The notes under the pieces are model-generated. The model was not told where the DNA came from. It worked only from the letters and a program-made list of their open reading frames with translations, and did not search any database. This document shows, piece by piece, positions 1-5,694 of a stretch of 7,985 nt of DNA. Each line of letters starts with the position of its first letter. The stretch's first letter is position 1. The DNA comes from Myxococcales bacterium (GTDB lineage Bacteria; Myxococcota; Polyangia; Polyangiales; Polyangiaceae). The DNA lies in the NCBI GenBank assembly GCA_020430865.1, contig JAGQIY010000335.1, positions 1 through 7,985 on the forward strand. Direction: 5' to 3'. Both the position numbers and the translations under genes were made by a program.

Positions 1-423
1 ATTCGCGCGCTGACCGCCAACGCCTGGTTCAGCCTGGGCGCCTACGGCCTCGGACTGCACGCGTTCTGGACGAGAACGGCGGAGCGCAAGGGCGCCCCCT
101 CGGAGCTCTTGATCCTCGATCAGCGTCAGCGCGGTCAGGCGCGGGGGAAGCGCTGGCGAGTCACCTTGGATGGGCGAGAGCTGGCGCGCTTCTCACGCCT
201 GGAAGAAGCGGTGGAGGCGGTCGACTATGAGCTCGCGAAGCGTGGTCGCGCCTGCTCGGACAGCGCCGCACCGGAAGCTGGGTGGCGACTCGCCGAGGCG
301 CCTGCCGAGTTGCTGGAACGCGTGGCCCTCACCCCCTCCCCCGGCCCCGCTGGCGGACGCGGCGTGAGCTACGGTGACGCCTTGCGTCTGGACGCCACGC
401 AGAAGTACTTCAAGCGCCGCTAG
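1..423 (+). CDS. C-terminal part of an unrecognised protein, cut by the left edge
   Basis: The frame is open from the first base of the window and ends in TAG, giving the last 140 residues of a longer protein whose start lies outside. I do not recognise the family. The visible part opens with a hydrophobic/aromatic stretch (ANAWFSLGAYGLGLHAFW) that could be a buried helix. A basic, Arg-rich segment follows, then a short beta-like motif (RWRVTLDGRELARF), and the C-terminus is basic (TQKYFKRR). Most codons end in G or C, which supports real coding. No signal peptide, cysteine cluster or catalytic motif can be seen in this part. A TTG at 109 could serve as an internal start, but the reading frame and its composition continue upstream without a break, so a truncated gene is the simpler reading. 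Its stop codon overlaps the stop of the converging EEP gene. Confidence 0.65.
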   Translation: MRALTANAWFSLGAYGLGLHAFWTRTAERKGAPSELLILDQRQRGQARGKRWRVTLDGRELARFSRLEEAVEAVDYELAKRGRACSDSAAPEAGWRLAEAPAELLERVALTPSPGPAGGRGVSYGDALRLDATQKYFKRR

Positions 424-1364
424 CGCTCTCCCGCGAGCAGAGTCGCTGCCATGGGGAAATGGTCCGAGGCGTATCGCTGGTTCGGGCCGTACTCATGCAC
501 GTCGACCGCCCAGTGGCTGACCGACCAGGCGGCGCTGTCGGGAGCGACGAAGATGTGATCGATGCGATCGTCGAGGTCGTAGTCCGGCGCCGGTTCCTGA
601 TTCGTGTCGACCTCCCAGGTGTCCGCGAGGCCTTGAGTGTTCACGAGGTGAAAGCCTTCGCTCGTGGTGAGGATCCCGTAGGCCTCCGTGTCCGGCTTGG
701 AGTTGAAGTCGCCCAGCAGCACCAGCGGCGCTTCCGCCGCAAACGGCTCCAGGCGCTCCAAGATCAGCGGCGCGGACAGCGCCTGGCTGGGCGAGTTGTT
801 GTCGACGTGGGTCGAGGCGAACACCAGCGAAGCATCGCTCTGCTTGTCGAAGAGCTTCGCCCACACCACGAGCCGCGGCACCTGGCGCTCCGCGAAACCA
901 ATGGAACTCGGCACGTCCGGCGTCGGGCTGAGCCAGAACTCCCCGGAGTCCTCCAGCTCGAACCTTTCCGTGCGGTACAGAATCGATGCGTCGGGATAGG
1001 TGAAGTTGCTGTCCGCGGCGGCGTAGTAGACCGAGGAGAACCCGTCCACCAGTCCCAGCATCTGGTCCACCTCACTGCCGAAGGACAGCTCTTGCAGTCC
1101 GTAGAGGTCCGCGTCGTGGCGTGAGAAGATGTCCCGGAAGTACCCCTGGCGGTCGTCCCACGGGTCGTACTCGTCGCCTTTGCAGAACGAGCACAGCACG
1201 TTGTAGGTCATCACCTTGAACGGCTTCGGTCCTTTCGCCTCGGGTGTGGTCGCGTCGTCACTCCCACAGCCGATACAGAGAGATGCGAACCAACCGCAAA
1301 CGAACAGGGGCGCGACGCGCTGCCAGCCAGACATGGTCGGCATCTTCGTCCGCGGTTCATCCAC
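420..1364 (-). CDS. Predicted lipoprotein, endonuclease/exonuclease/phosphatase (EEP) superfamily hydrolase
   Basis: This is a metal-dependent phosphodiesterase/phosphatase fold of the DNase I, exonuclease III and sphingomyelinase type. The substrate cannot be deduced. All family motifs are present in order (314-residue numbering): MTYNVL with Asn55, GLQEL with the metal ligand Glu92, STHVD with His186, LLGDFNSKPD with Asp219 and Asn221, RIDHIFV with Arg267 and Asp269, and the terminal SDHFP with catalytic Asp301-His302. The active site therefore looks intact. The N-terminus has a hydrophobic segment ending in Ile-Gly-Cys, with Cys33 as the likely lipidated residue, so the enzyme is probably exported and membrane-anchored. 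The -3 lipobox residue is Cys, which is unusual. I chose GTG at 1364 because AAGGGA lies 7 nt upstream. ATG at 1343 or 1334 would also keep the signal, and GTG at 1406 is less likely. A Cys-Ser-Phe-Cys pair directly follows the first catalytic motif. Confidence 0.88.
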   Translation of the reverse strand: MDEPRTKMPTMSGWQRVAPLFVCGWFASLCIGCGSDDATTPEAKGPKPFKVMTYNVLCSFCKGDEYDPWDDRQGYFRDIFSRHDADLYGLQELSFGSEVDQMLGLVDGFSSVYYAAADSNFTYPDASILYRTERFELEDSGEFWLSPTPDVPSSIGFAERQVPRLVVWAKLFDKQSDASLVFASTHVDNNSPSQALSAPLILERLEPFAAEAPLVLLGDFNSKPDTEAYGILTTSEGFHLVNTQGLADTWEVDTNQEPAPDYDLDDRIDHIFVAPDSAAWSVSHWAVDVHEYGPNQRYASDHFPMAATLLAGER

Positions 1365-1539
1365 GTGGGAATCCCTTTCCGACGCTTGGTTCCCACAGGG
1401 CTTCACTCTCGCTGAAACCGAGGCCCAGCGCGTCCGAGCCTTTCTCCGCTCCTGGAGGGATCTTCACGCCGGACGCGCGTATGAAAGCCGCCTACCTCAA
1501 GGCACACTCCCCCACTTCCGCGAGCTTGGCGCGCACGGC

Positions 1540-1568
1540 TTGACAGCCTCGGCTGACGCTTCTAGTCA
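1540..1568 (+). promoter_or_regulatory. Candidate sigma-70-type promoter for the repeat-containing lipoprotein
   Basis: A perfect TTGACA (1540-1545) is followed after 17 bases by TAGTCA (1563-1568). The -35 is ideal, but the -10 matches the TATAAT consensus at only two of six positions, so the call rests on the -35, the spacing and the location. Transcription would begin near 1575, leaving a leader of about 25 nt before the start at 1600. The rest of the 235-bp divergent gap (1365-1599) shows no convincing second promoter for the minus-strand EEP gene. Confidence 0.4.
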
Positions 1569-1599
1569 TCGCGGGCGAATCGACCAAGAGGCAATGGAA

Positions 1600-2679
1600 A
1601 TGACTGTTCTCAGCTGGAAAAAGCTATCCCTTCGCGCCGGAAGCGGCGCACGCAGAATCGCCGCTGGCGTGTTGCTCACGAGCCTGATCTTCGGCACCGG
1701 CGCAGCCTGCGGCGGTGCAGGGGCACCCGCACAAGCCCCCGTGGACATGTCCTCGCTGAAGCCGGCGCCGGACTCGACCATCTTCATTCAAGTGGAATCG
1801 GCCTCCCGAGAGGCGAATCCCTTCGCGGAGAACGTGCGCTCACAGCTGGTGGCGAGCTTCGCTGCGGCTGGGTACAAGCTCGTGGAGTCCAAGCAGGCCA
1901 ACCCCGACGTGATCGCGCGAGTGACCGTGAGCGCCGTCGAGGAGACCTCGATGTTCCAGACCCAGGTCAACGGCCAGGTCCAGAAGAGCTACACCGTGAC
2001 CCTCAACACCTCGCTCCTCGCTTCCTCGGACGCCGCGGTGATCGACCAGACCGAGAGCAGCTTCTCCGGTGAAGGCGGCAAGATCGACAAGAACGCCGTC
2101 GACCGGTTGGTGTTCAACCTGAACAAGTCCGGCAAGCTCGAGAGCTGGGCGAAGAACGTTCAGCAGGGCATCGAGAAGGCGGAAGAGGATCTGTGGGTCG
2201 CAGGCAACGCCGAGGGATGCAAGGCGGGCAAGACCAAGGACGCCTGTGACGGCGTCGAGGCGTACCTGAAGAAGTACCCCACCGGAAAGCACGCCGCGGA
2301 TGCGCGTCAGGCCATCGACGACGGCAAGGCGGCCTTCGAGAAGTCGCAGGAAGAGGCGAAGGCCGCCGACGCCGCCGAGAAGGAAGAGGCCGCGTGGAAG
2401 GCCGCCGTGGTCGACCAGTGCAAGAAGCCCACGAAGTCCTACGACTGCTCCGACGTCGAGGCATACCTCCGCAAGTATCCGACCGGAAAATATGCGGCGG
2501 AGGCCAAGACGGCGATGAAGGAGTCCGAGGCCAAGCGCGAGGCGCTCAAGAAGAAGGAGGACGCCGTCAAGAAGCGCGCGAACCGCGCCGACTGCGTCAA
2601 GAGCTGCCGTCGCTACTACGAGAAGTACTACGCTTACGAGATCCTCGCGAACCGCTGCATCCAGAACGAGTGCAACTGA
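1600..2679 (+). CDS. Predicted lipoprotein with two Cys-containing repeats and a C-terminal four-Cys hairpin
   Basis: I do not recognise a named family. From ATG 1600 the 359-aa product starts with a basic n-region and a hydrophobic helix ending in Gly-Ala-Ala-Cys37, a plausible though non-ideal lipobox. Residues about 50-185 form an alpha/beta domain. They include a Ser/Thr-rich beta segment (KSYTVTLNTSLLAS) and resemble small outer-membrane lipoprotein domains only in general character. Two charged alpha-helical repeats follow, with identical landmarks: Trp199/Cys207/Cys216/Tyr226-Pro and Trp266/Cys274/Cys283/Tyr293-Pro, each ending in a YPTGK-x-AA-acidic-A motif like TPR/BamD-type helices. 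After a Lys/Glu-rich helix, the end carries Cys332-x3-Cys336 and Cys353-x4-Cys358. ATG 1600 was preferred to ATG 1594 because AAGAGG lies 8 nt upstream of the former and only 2 nt upstream of the latter. The frame stays open far upstream, but that part lacks a signal and reads antisense to the EEP gene. Confidence 0.85.
   Translation: MTVLSWKKLSLRAGSGARRIAAGVLLTSLIFGTGAACGGAGAPAQAPVDMSSLKPAPDSTIFIQVESASREANPFAENVRSQLVASFAAAGYKLVESKQANPDVIARVTVSAVEETSMFQTQVNGQVQKSYTVTLNTSLLASSDAAVIDQTESSFSGEGGKIDKNAVDRLVFNLNKSGKLESWAKNVQQGIEKAEEDLWVAGNAEGCKAGKTKDACDGVEAYLKKYPTGKHAADARQAIDDGKAAFEKSQEEAKAADAAEKEEAAWKAAVVDQCKKPTKSYDCSDVEAYLRKYPTGKYAAEAKTAMKESEAKREALKKKEDAVKKRANRADCVKSCRRYYEKYYAYEILANRCIQNECN
2194..2520 (+). 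repeat. Two protein-level repeats, period 67 residues (201 nt)
   Basis: Within the preceding lipoprotein, Trp-x7-Cys-x8-Cys-x9-Tyr-Pro-Thr-Gly-Lys occurs twice with exactly the same internal spacing, starting at nucleotides 2194 and 2395. The block after the second cysteine is nearly identical: VEAYLKKYPTGKHAADA against VEAYLRKYPTGKYAAEA. A Lys/Glu/Ala-rich helical linker separates the units. The two cysteines of each unit are placed to crosslink its helix pair after export. Confidence 0.75.
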
Positions 2680-2707
2680 GCCGCCAGGACCACAGCTAGT
2701 CGCGGCA

Positions 2708-2736
2708 AGGCCGGGATCCTACGGGACTCCCGGCCT
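2708..2736. terminator. Bidirectional hairpin terminator between convergent genes
   Basis: AGGCCGGGA (2708-2716) pairs perfectly with TCCCGGCCT (2728-2736). Inside this 9-bp stem, TCC (2717-2719) pairs with GGA (2724-2726), leaving one bulged C (2727) and a TACG loop. In the plus-strand RNA this is a C(UACG)G tetraloop of the very stable UNCG class. It lies 28 nt after the plus-strand stop and its right arm reaches the first base of the minus-strand stop codon, so it can serve both genes. No T-tract follows on either side, so intrinsic termination is not proven. Confidence 0.6.
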
Positions 2737-3653
2737 CACTGCTTCTGCCCGGTCGGAAGTCCCTCCACACGTGCCTGGAGCGCCGCGTACCCGGTGACGA
2801 ACGCAGGGCTCTCGAAGAAGCGAGACGTCGCGAGCCGTTGCACCACGAGCAGCTGACTCGCCGCCGACATGTGAGCGACGATGTCGAGCAGCTCAGGCCA
2901 CAGCCCCGCCTCGTGAGCAGCGAACACCAGCCCATGGATCAGCTCTTCGGGCTGCTGCGCCGTCAGATCGCCGAGACGCGCCCGGGTCTCCGAGCGCACG
3001 TGATTCATCAGAGCGATCGCCTCCGGCCACAACGCGGCGCGGTTCGCCGCGAACAGCAGGCGCTCGAGGCGCTCGTCATCGAGCAAGCCGATCAGCATGT
3101 CGAGCTGAGCCTTGTCCTCGACGTAGAAGCCAATGCGCAGGAGGTCGGTCTCATCGACGATCGCCGCCATCATCTGCGCGAGGACGCTCTCTTCGAGCAC
3201 GTCGACGAAGCGCGCCATGCAGATGTACTCCTTGCGCCGCAACAGCTCGAGCCCGACGTCTCGGATCCCGGTCGGCGCTATGCCGCGGATCACCTCCCGC
3301 GAGCGCTCGGGATCTAGATGCAAGCATACTTCCCCGAGGAAATCGACGGGCAGCTCCGATGACATGCGAGCCGCACGCTCCGGCTCCATCTCGCTGGCGA
3401 CTCGCCCCGCGAGCTCCGGGCCCACCAGGCTCGTGGTGAAGCGCACCAACAGCGGAACCGGCAAGAGTCGGCTGAGCTTGGCCAGTCGGCGGAACGTCTC
3501 GCGTCCATCGTCGAACAAAGTGTGGGTCGCCGCCCGGCGGAACTCACGCAGCGAGCCAACCCGGGCGCCTTCGAGGAAGGCCAGGTCGCCAGGTTCGACG
3601 GCCAGCACTCGAGCCAGCTTCGTCAGCTCCGCCTGTCGATCCATCGCGTCCAT
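2736..3653 (-). CDS. MgtE N-domain-like helical-repeat protein (cytoplasmic)
   Basis: The 305-aa protein is almost entirely alpha-helical, with no signal peptide or membrane span. It carries the repeat style of the MgtE intracellular N domain: Leu-Pro or acidic-Pro-Glu turns between short amphipathic helices (EMEPERAARM, LPVDFLGEV, LDPERSREVI, about residues 88-122). A block follows resembling stand-alone members of that family (RRKEYICMARFVDVL, then RIGFYVEDKAQLD, then ALWPEAIALMNHV). In MgtE this domain senses Mg2+ next to a CBS pair and a channel. Here both CBS and membrane domains are missing, so a transporter role is unlikely, and I infer a scaffold or regulatory role. ATG 3653 was chosen because it overlaps the stop of the upstream small gene (TGATG). 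GTG 3656 and ATG 3644 are alternatives. The open frame upstream of 3653 is Arg-rich and belongs to no plausible protein. Confidence 0.7.
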   Translation of the reverse strand: MDAMDRQAELTKLARVLAVEPGDLAFLEGARVGSLREFRRAATHTLFDDGRETFRRLAKLSRLLPVPLLVRFTTSLVGPELAGRVASEMEPERAARMSSELPVDFLGEVCLHLDPERSREVIRGIAPTGIRDVGLELLRRKEYICMARFVDVLEESVLAQMMAAIVDETDLLRIGFYVEDKAQLDMLIGLLDDERLERLLFAANRAALWPEAIALMNHVRSETRARLGDLTAQQPEELIHGLVFAAHEAGLWPELLDIVAHMSAASQLLVVQRLATSRFFESPAFVTGYAALQARVEGLPTGQKQ

Positions 3654-3844
3654 CACATCAGGATCTTCCGTACCGTGGATCGAAACACGAACGGCACGCC
3701 GCTCAAGATCTGCTCGATCGCCCCCAGCAGGTGAGCGTGCTGGCGCTTGCGAGCGCTCTGCCAGAGCTCCAGCAGCCGTGCCCGCTGAGGCTCGGGCAAC
3801 TCCTCGAGCAAGCGTGGAGATCGCTCCAGGTCGTGGTAGCTCAC
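3653..3844 (-). CDS. Small 63-aa protein of unknown function, translationally coupled to the MgtE-N-like gene
   Basis: I do not recognise this protein. It starts at GTG 3844 and is closed upstream by an in-frame TAG about 12 nt before, so it cannot be much longer. The sequence suggests two amphipathic helices (RLLEELPEPQRARLLELW and QHAHLLGAIEQILSG) and a basic C-terminal segment ending RSTVRKILM. Codons end mostly in G or C, as in the neighbouring genes, which favours real coding over chance. Its stop TGA shares bases with the next gene's start in ATGTGATG, the classic arrangement for translational coupling, so the two proteins are probably made together and may interact. No clear Shine-Dalgarno is seen before the GTG, which is the main reason for doubt. 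It could instead be a short leader ORF whose role is to control the downstream gene. Confidence 0.55.
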   Translation of the reverse strand: MSYHDLERSPRLLEELPEPQRARLLELWQSARKRQHAHLLGAIEQILSGVPFVFRSTVRKILM

Positions 3845-4003
3845 GCCGCAGAGCTACCACTCCGCGGTGCGCAAAGGCGGACCAAAACCTCGGCCCACCG
3901 AAGCTTGGCGCCGAGAGTTCTCTGCGTGGGTGGACTCGCACGGTCCAAGTCCTGCGCCAGACTGTGCCGGCGCGCCAGTGACGCTGAAATCCGCAAGTAT
4001 CGT

Positions 4004-4048
4004 CGCATGCCCGAGCTGGCATCTGCTTTGCTAACCCCTCGGCATGCG
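4004..4048 (+). promoter_or_regulatory. Inverted repeat enclosing a sigma-54-like element and the start codon
   Basis: TGGCAT-N5-TTGCT at 4017-4032 matches the sigma-54 (-24/-12) consensus TGGCAC-N5-TTGCW at all but one base, with the correct GG-to-GC spacing of ten bases. It would place transcription start at about 4043, essentially at the ATG (4044). The element is framed by CGCATGCCCGAG (4004-4015) and CTCGGCATGCG (4038-4048), an 11-bp inverted repeat with one extra C. No Shine-Dalgarno precedes the ATG. Either part could be coincidence. An upstream activator site cannot be identified in the 3845-4003 gap. Confidence 0.35.
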
Positions 4049-5147
4049 TCAGCTTTCTTTCCTGGGTCCATTCCTTCTCCTCGCATTCCCGAGCGCCTGC
4101 GGCAGCTCAGCGAGTGACGATTCCTTGGGGAACGGCGGCAGCGCCGGGAGCGCTGGCTCCGCAGGAGCTGGCGCCGCTGCCGGTGCTGGAGCGACGGCGG
4201 GTGCGGGTGGCACCGCCGGCGGAGAAACCACGTACGAAGCGCTGAACGTGTGCGGCCAAGCGCCAAGCTACCCAGCGACCGCCAGCTTCGACGACGGCAG
4301 CGGCGAGCTGAGCATCGACGGCCTGGAGTACGTGCTCAGGCGCCTCGGTTCACGAACGCCCGGCAAGTTCAGCCTGACCCGCACCACCGAGGATGGCGGC
4401 GGCTCCGGCTACCACCACGACGTCTTGATCGTCACCGATGACGGCAGCGTGCTCCACGCCTCGAAGCACAGGGTTCACGCCTACACCAGCGATCCGCCCA
4501 CCGACATCGACGAGACCACGCCGATCCAGCGCTGCACGCTCAAGCCGGAGGCCTACTTCCAGTCCTGCGTCAGCGCCATCCTCACGGATCCCCAGGGCAA
4601 TGAGGCAGCCGAGTGCGTCCAGATCTACGCTGACTGGGAGACGCTGCCGCTGCCCTATTTCCAGTCCTGCGAACCGGCGAGCTACTCCTGCACGCCAAGC
4701 GACATGCAACGGCTCCTCGCGTGCGCCCCGCCGGACATCTACGGCTGGATGACATCCAACGAAAGGGAGGCGGATGGGCCTCCCAGAACGCGCCAGCTCC
4801 TCGAAGCGCTGCGCGACCGCGAGCCCGGGCTCTACCGCTTCGACACGACCAAGGACGTCACGTACGCCTGGGGTAGCCAGATCCGGGTCATGCTGAGTCG
4901 GTCGTCGGATCCAGAGTACGTGCTCACCGCCGCTGATGGGAGCCGGTACGGAGAGTCTGACTCCACGCCTTACAGCACGGAAACGCAACGCTGCAAGCTC
5001 CAGCCCCCGGACTACTTCCAAGCCTGCATCGATGCCCTCGACGCAGGCCCCATCGGCTTCAATCAGCCCGCCTGCGCGCACTACGAGAACCAGCCGATTT
5101 TCCCCTGGTTCACCAGCTGTGAGCCGGCGGAGCCGGTCTGTGAGTAG
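4044..5147 (+). CDS. Predicted lipoprotein with a duplicated six-cysteine domain
   Basis: No known family is recognised. The 367-aa product has a short signal peptide ending Phe-Pro-Ser-Ala-Cys19, followed by a Gly/Ala/Ser/Thr linker (residues about 29-60) of the kind seen in surface lipoproteins of Sorangiineae-type myxobacteria. Proline at lipobox position -3 is atypical. The rest is two related domains. Domain 1 has cysteines 70, 164, 175, 191, 209 and 216. Domain 2 has cysteines 227, 317, 328, 344, 359 and 366. Their C-terminal halves align closely, with C-x-L-x-P-x-x-YFQ-x-C in both and FQSCEPA against FTSCEPA. An even cysteine count per domain suggests disulfides formed outside the cytoplasm. 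The start is ATG 4044, the only one that gives a signal sequence, although it has no visible Shine-Dalgarno. Its stop lies 13 nt from that of the converging STAS-like gene, with no terminator hairpin between them. Confidence 0.82.
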   Translation: MRQLSFLGPFLLLAFPSACGSSASDDSLGNGGSAGSAGSAGAGAAAGAGATAGAGGTAGGETTYEALNVCGQAPSYPATASFDDGSGELSIDGLEYVLRRLGSRTPGKFSLTRTTEDGGGSGYHHDVLIVTDDGSVLHASKHRVHAYTSDPPTDIDETTPIQRCTLKPEAYFQSCVSAILTDPQGNEAAECVQIYADWETLPLPYFQSCEPASYSCTPSDMQRLLACAPPDIYGWMTSNEREADGPPRTRQLLEALRDREPGLYRFDTTKDVTYAWGSQIRVMLSRSSDPEYVLTAADGSRYGESDSTPYSTETQRCKLQPPDYFQACIDALDAGPIGFNQPACAHYENQPIFPWFTSCEPAEPVCE

Positions 5148-5160
5148 CGCGAGGCACGCG

Positions 5161-5619
5161 TCAAACCCGGTGAAACGACGGAAACTGGGGGCGCTCCGGC
5201 CTTCCATCGGACTCGAGCATCTTGCGTGCCCAGGCCGCCGCCTCGGAGAAGCTCGCGAACTGGCGCGTCGGCCACTTCGAGCCGGTGAGCCAGTCGAACG
5301 CCGTCAGCACACCACGGGAGACCGTGCTCTCCACGACGCGCGCTTCACACACCGTCGACCGCTGCAAGCGCTCCCGATGACGAGCGAAAATCTGCGCGCT
5401 CTGTCTCCTGACGGATGCCGGAGCCTTGACGGGATCGAAGCCTCGAAACTCGATCAACCAGGCGATCCGTGAGTGCTTCTGACAGAGCTCCGCATAGTGC
5501 TCGAACAGCAGCTCGTACTGAGGCGTGGACGCCTCCGTCGGGAAGGTGACGACGACCAAGGGAGCCTCCCTCGAGTCCACCGCGAATCCACCACCACCCA
5601 GCCAGAGCCCATCGACCAT
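5161..5619 (-). CDS. Small STAS/SpoIIAA-like fold protein, paralogue A
   Basis: The 152-aa soluble protein has the alternating beta/alpha layout of STAS/SpoIIAA-like domains. It shows a first strand APLVVVTFP, a helix with ELLFEHYAEL, a second strand IAWLIEFRGF, a long helix with SAQIFARHRERL, and a third strand EARVVES leading into the conserved SRGVLTAFDWLTGSKWP block. I associate this pattern with a family common in myxobacteria, but the family name is inferred from fold and memory. No signal peptide or membrane span is present. The start at ATG 5619 is well supported: GGAGG lies 6 nt upstream on the minus strand. The gene is the downstream member of a tandem pair and is about 55% identical by eye to its neighbour over about 105 residues. 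Its C-terminal 20 or so residues (rich in Pro, Arg and Glu) have no counterpart there. Confidence 0.8.
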   Translation of the reverse strand: MVDGLWLGGGGFAVDSREAPLVVVTFPTEASTPQYELLFEHYAELCQKHSRIAWLIEFRGFDPVKAPASVRRQSAQIFARHRERLQRSTVCEARVVESTVSRGVLTAFDWLTGSKWPTRQFASFSEAAAWARKMLESDGRPERPQFPSFHRV

Positions 5620-5632
5620 GCTATTCCTCCAT

Positions 5633-5659
5633 CGTTTCCGGAAACGGCACGGGGCCCCG
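5633..5659. promoter_or_regulatory. Two adjacent perfect palindromes just upstream of paralogue A
   Basis: CGTTTCCGGAAACG (5633-5646) is a perfect 14-bp palindrome. Three bases away, CGGGGCCCCG (5650-5659) is a perfect 10-bp palindrome. The first ends 2 bp before the Shine-Dalgarno of paralogue A, inside the 75-bp gap between the two paralogues. With no loop bases, each is better suited to binding a dimeric protein as DNA than to forming an RNA hairpin, so I read it as a candidate operator. No convincing -35/-10 pair was found for a separate promoter here. Confidence 0.4.
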
Positions 5660-5694
5660 AACCTTGAGTCAGGGTGGTCGAGAAACGCAGGGCG

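Noticed and set aside
459..1124. Open reading frame of 221 codons on the plus strand, antisense to the EEP gene
   Set aside because: Arg/Val/His-rich product with no domain. The opposite strand carries every EEP catalytic motif, so this is a high-GC shadow frame.
1481..1543. Possible 20-codon peptide in the divergent gap
   Set aside because: No Shine-Dalgarno, and nothing beyond chance length. It ends inside the candidate -35 box.
1216..1599. In-frame upstream extension of the repeat-containing lipoprotein
   Set aside because: The frame is open, but it overlaps the EEP gene and its upstream region, and it would bury the signal peptide. A Shine-Dalgarno at 1586-1591 supports ATG 1600.
3133..3981. 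282-codon plus-strand frame antisense to the MgtE-N-like and small genes
   Set aside because: Ser/Arg-rich with no recognisable fold, and the sense strand encodes a coherent helical-repeat protein.
3656..4022. N-terminal extension of the MgtE-N-like gene
   Set aside because: The extended part is Arg-rich and unlike a folded protein. The overlapping 63-codon frame has better composition and a coupled stop/start.
4350..5207. 285-codon minus-strand frame antisense to the six-Cys lipoprotein
   Set aside because: It runs through the end of the neighbouring convergent gene, is Arg/Gly/Val-rich, and conflicts with the clear domain duplication on the plus strand.
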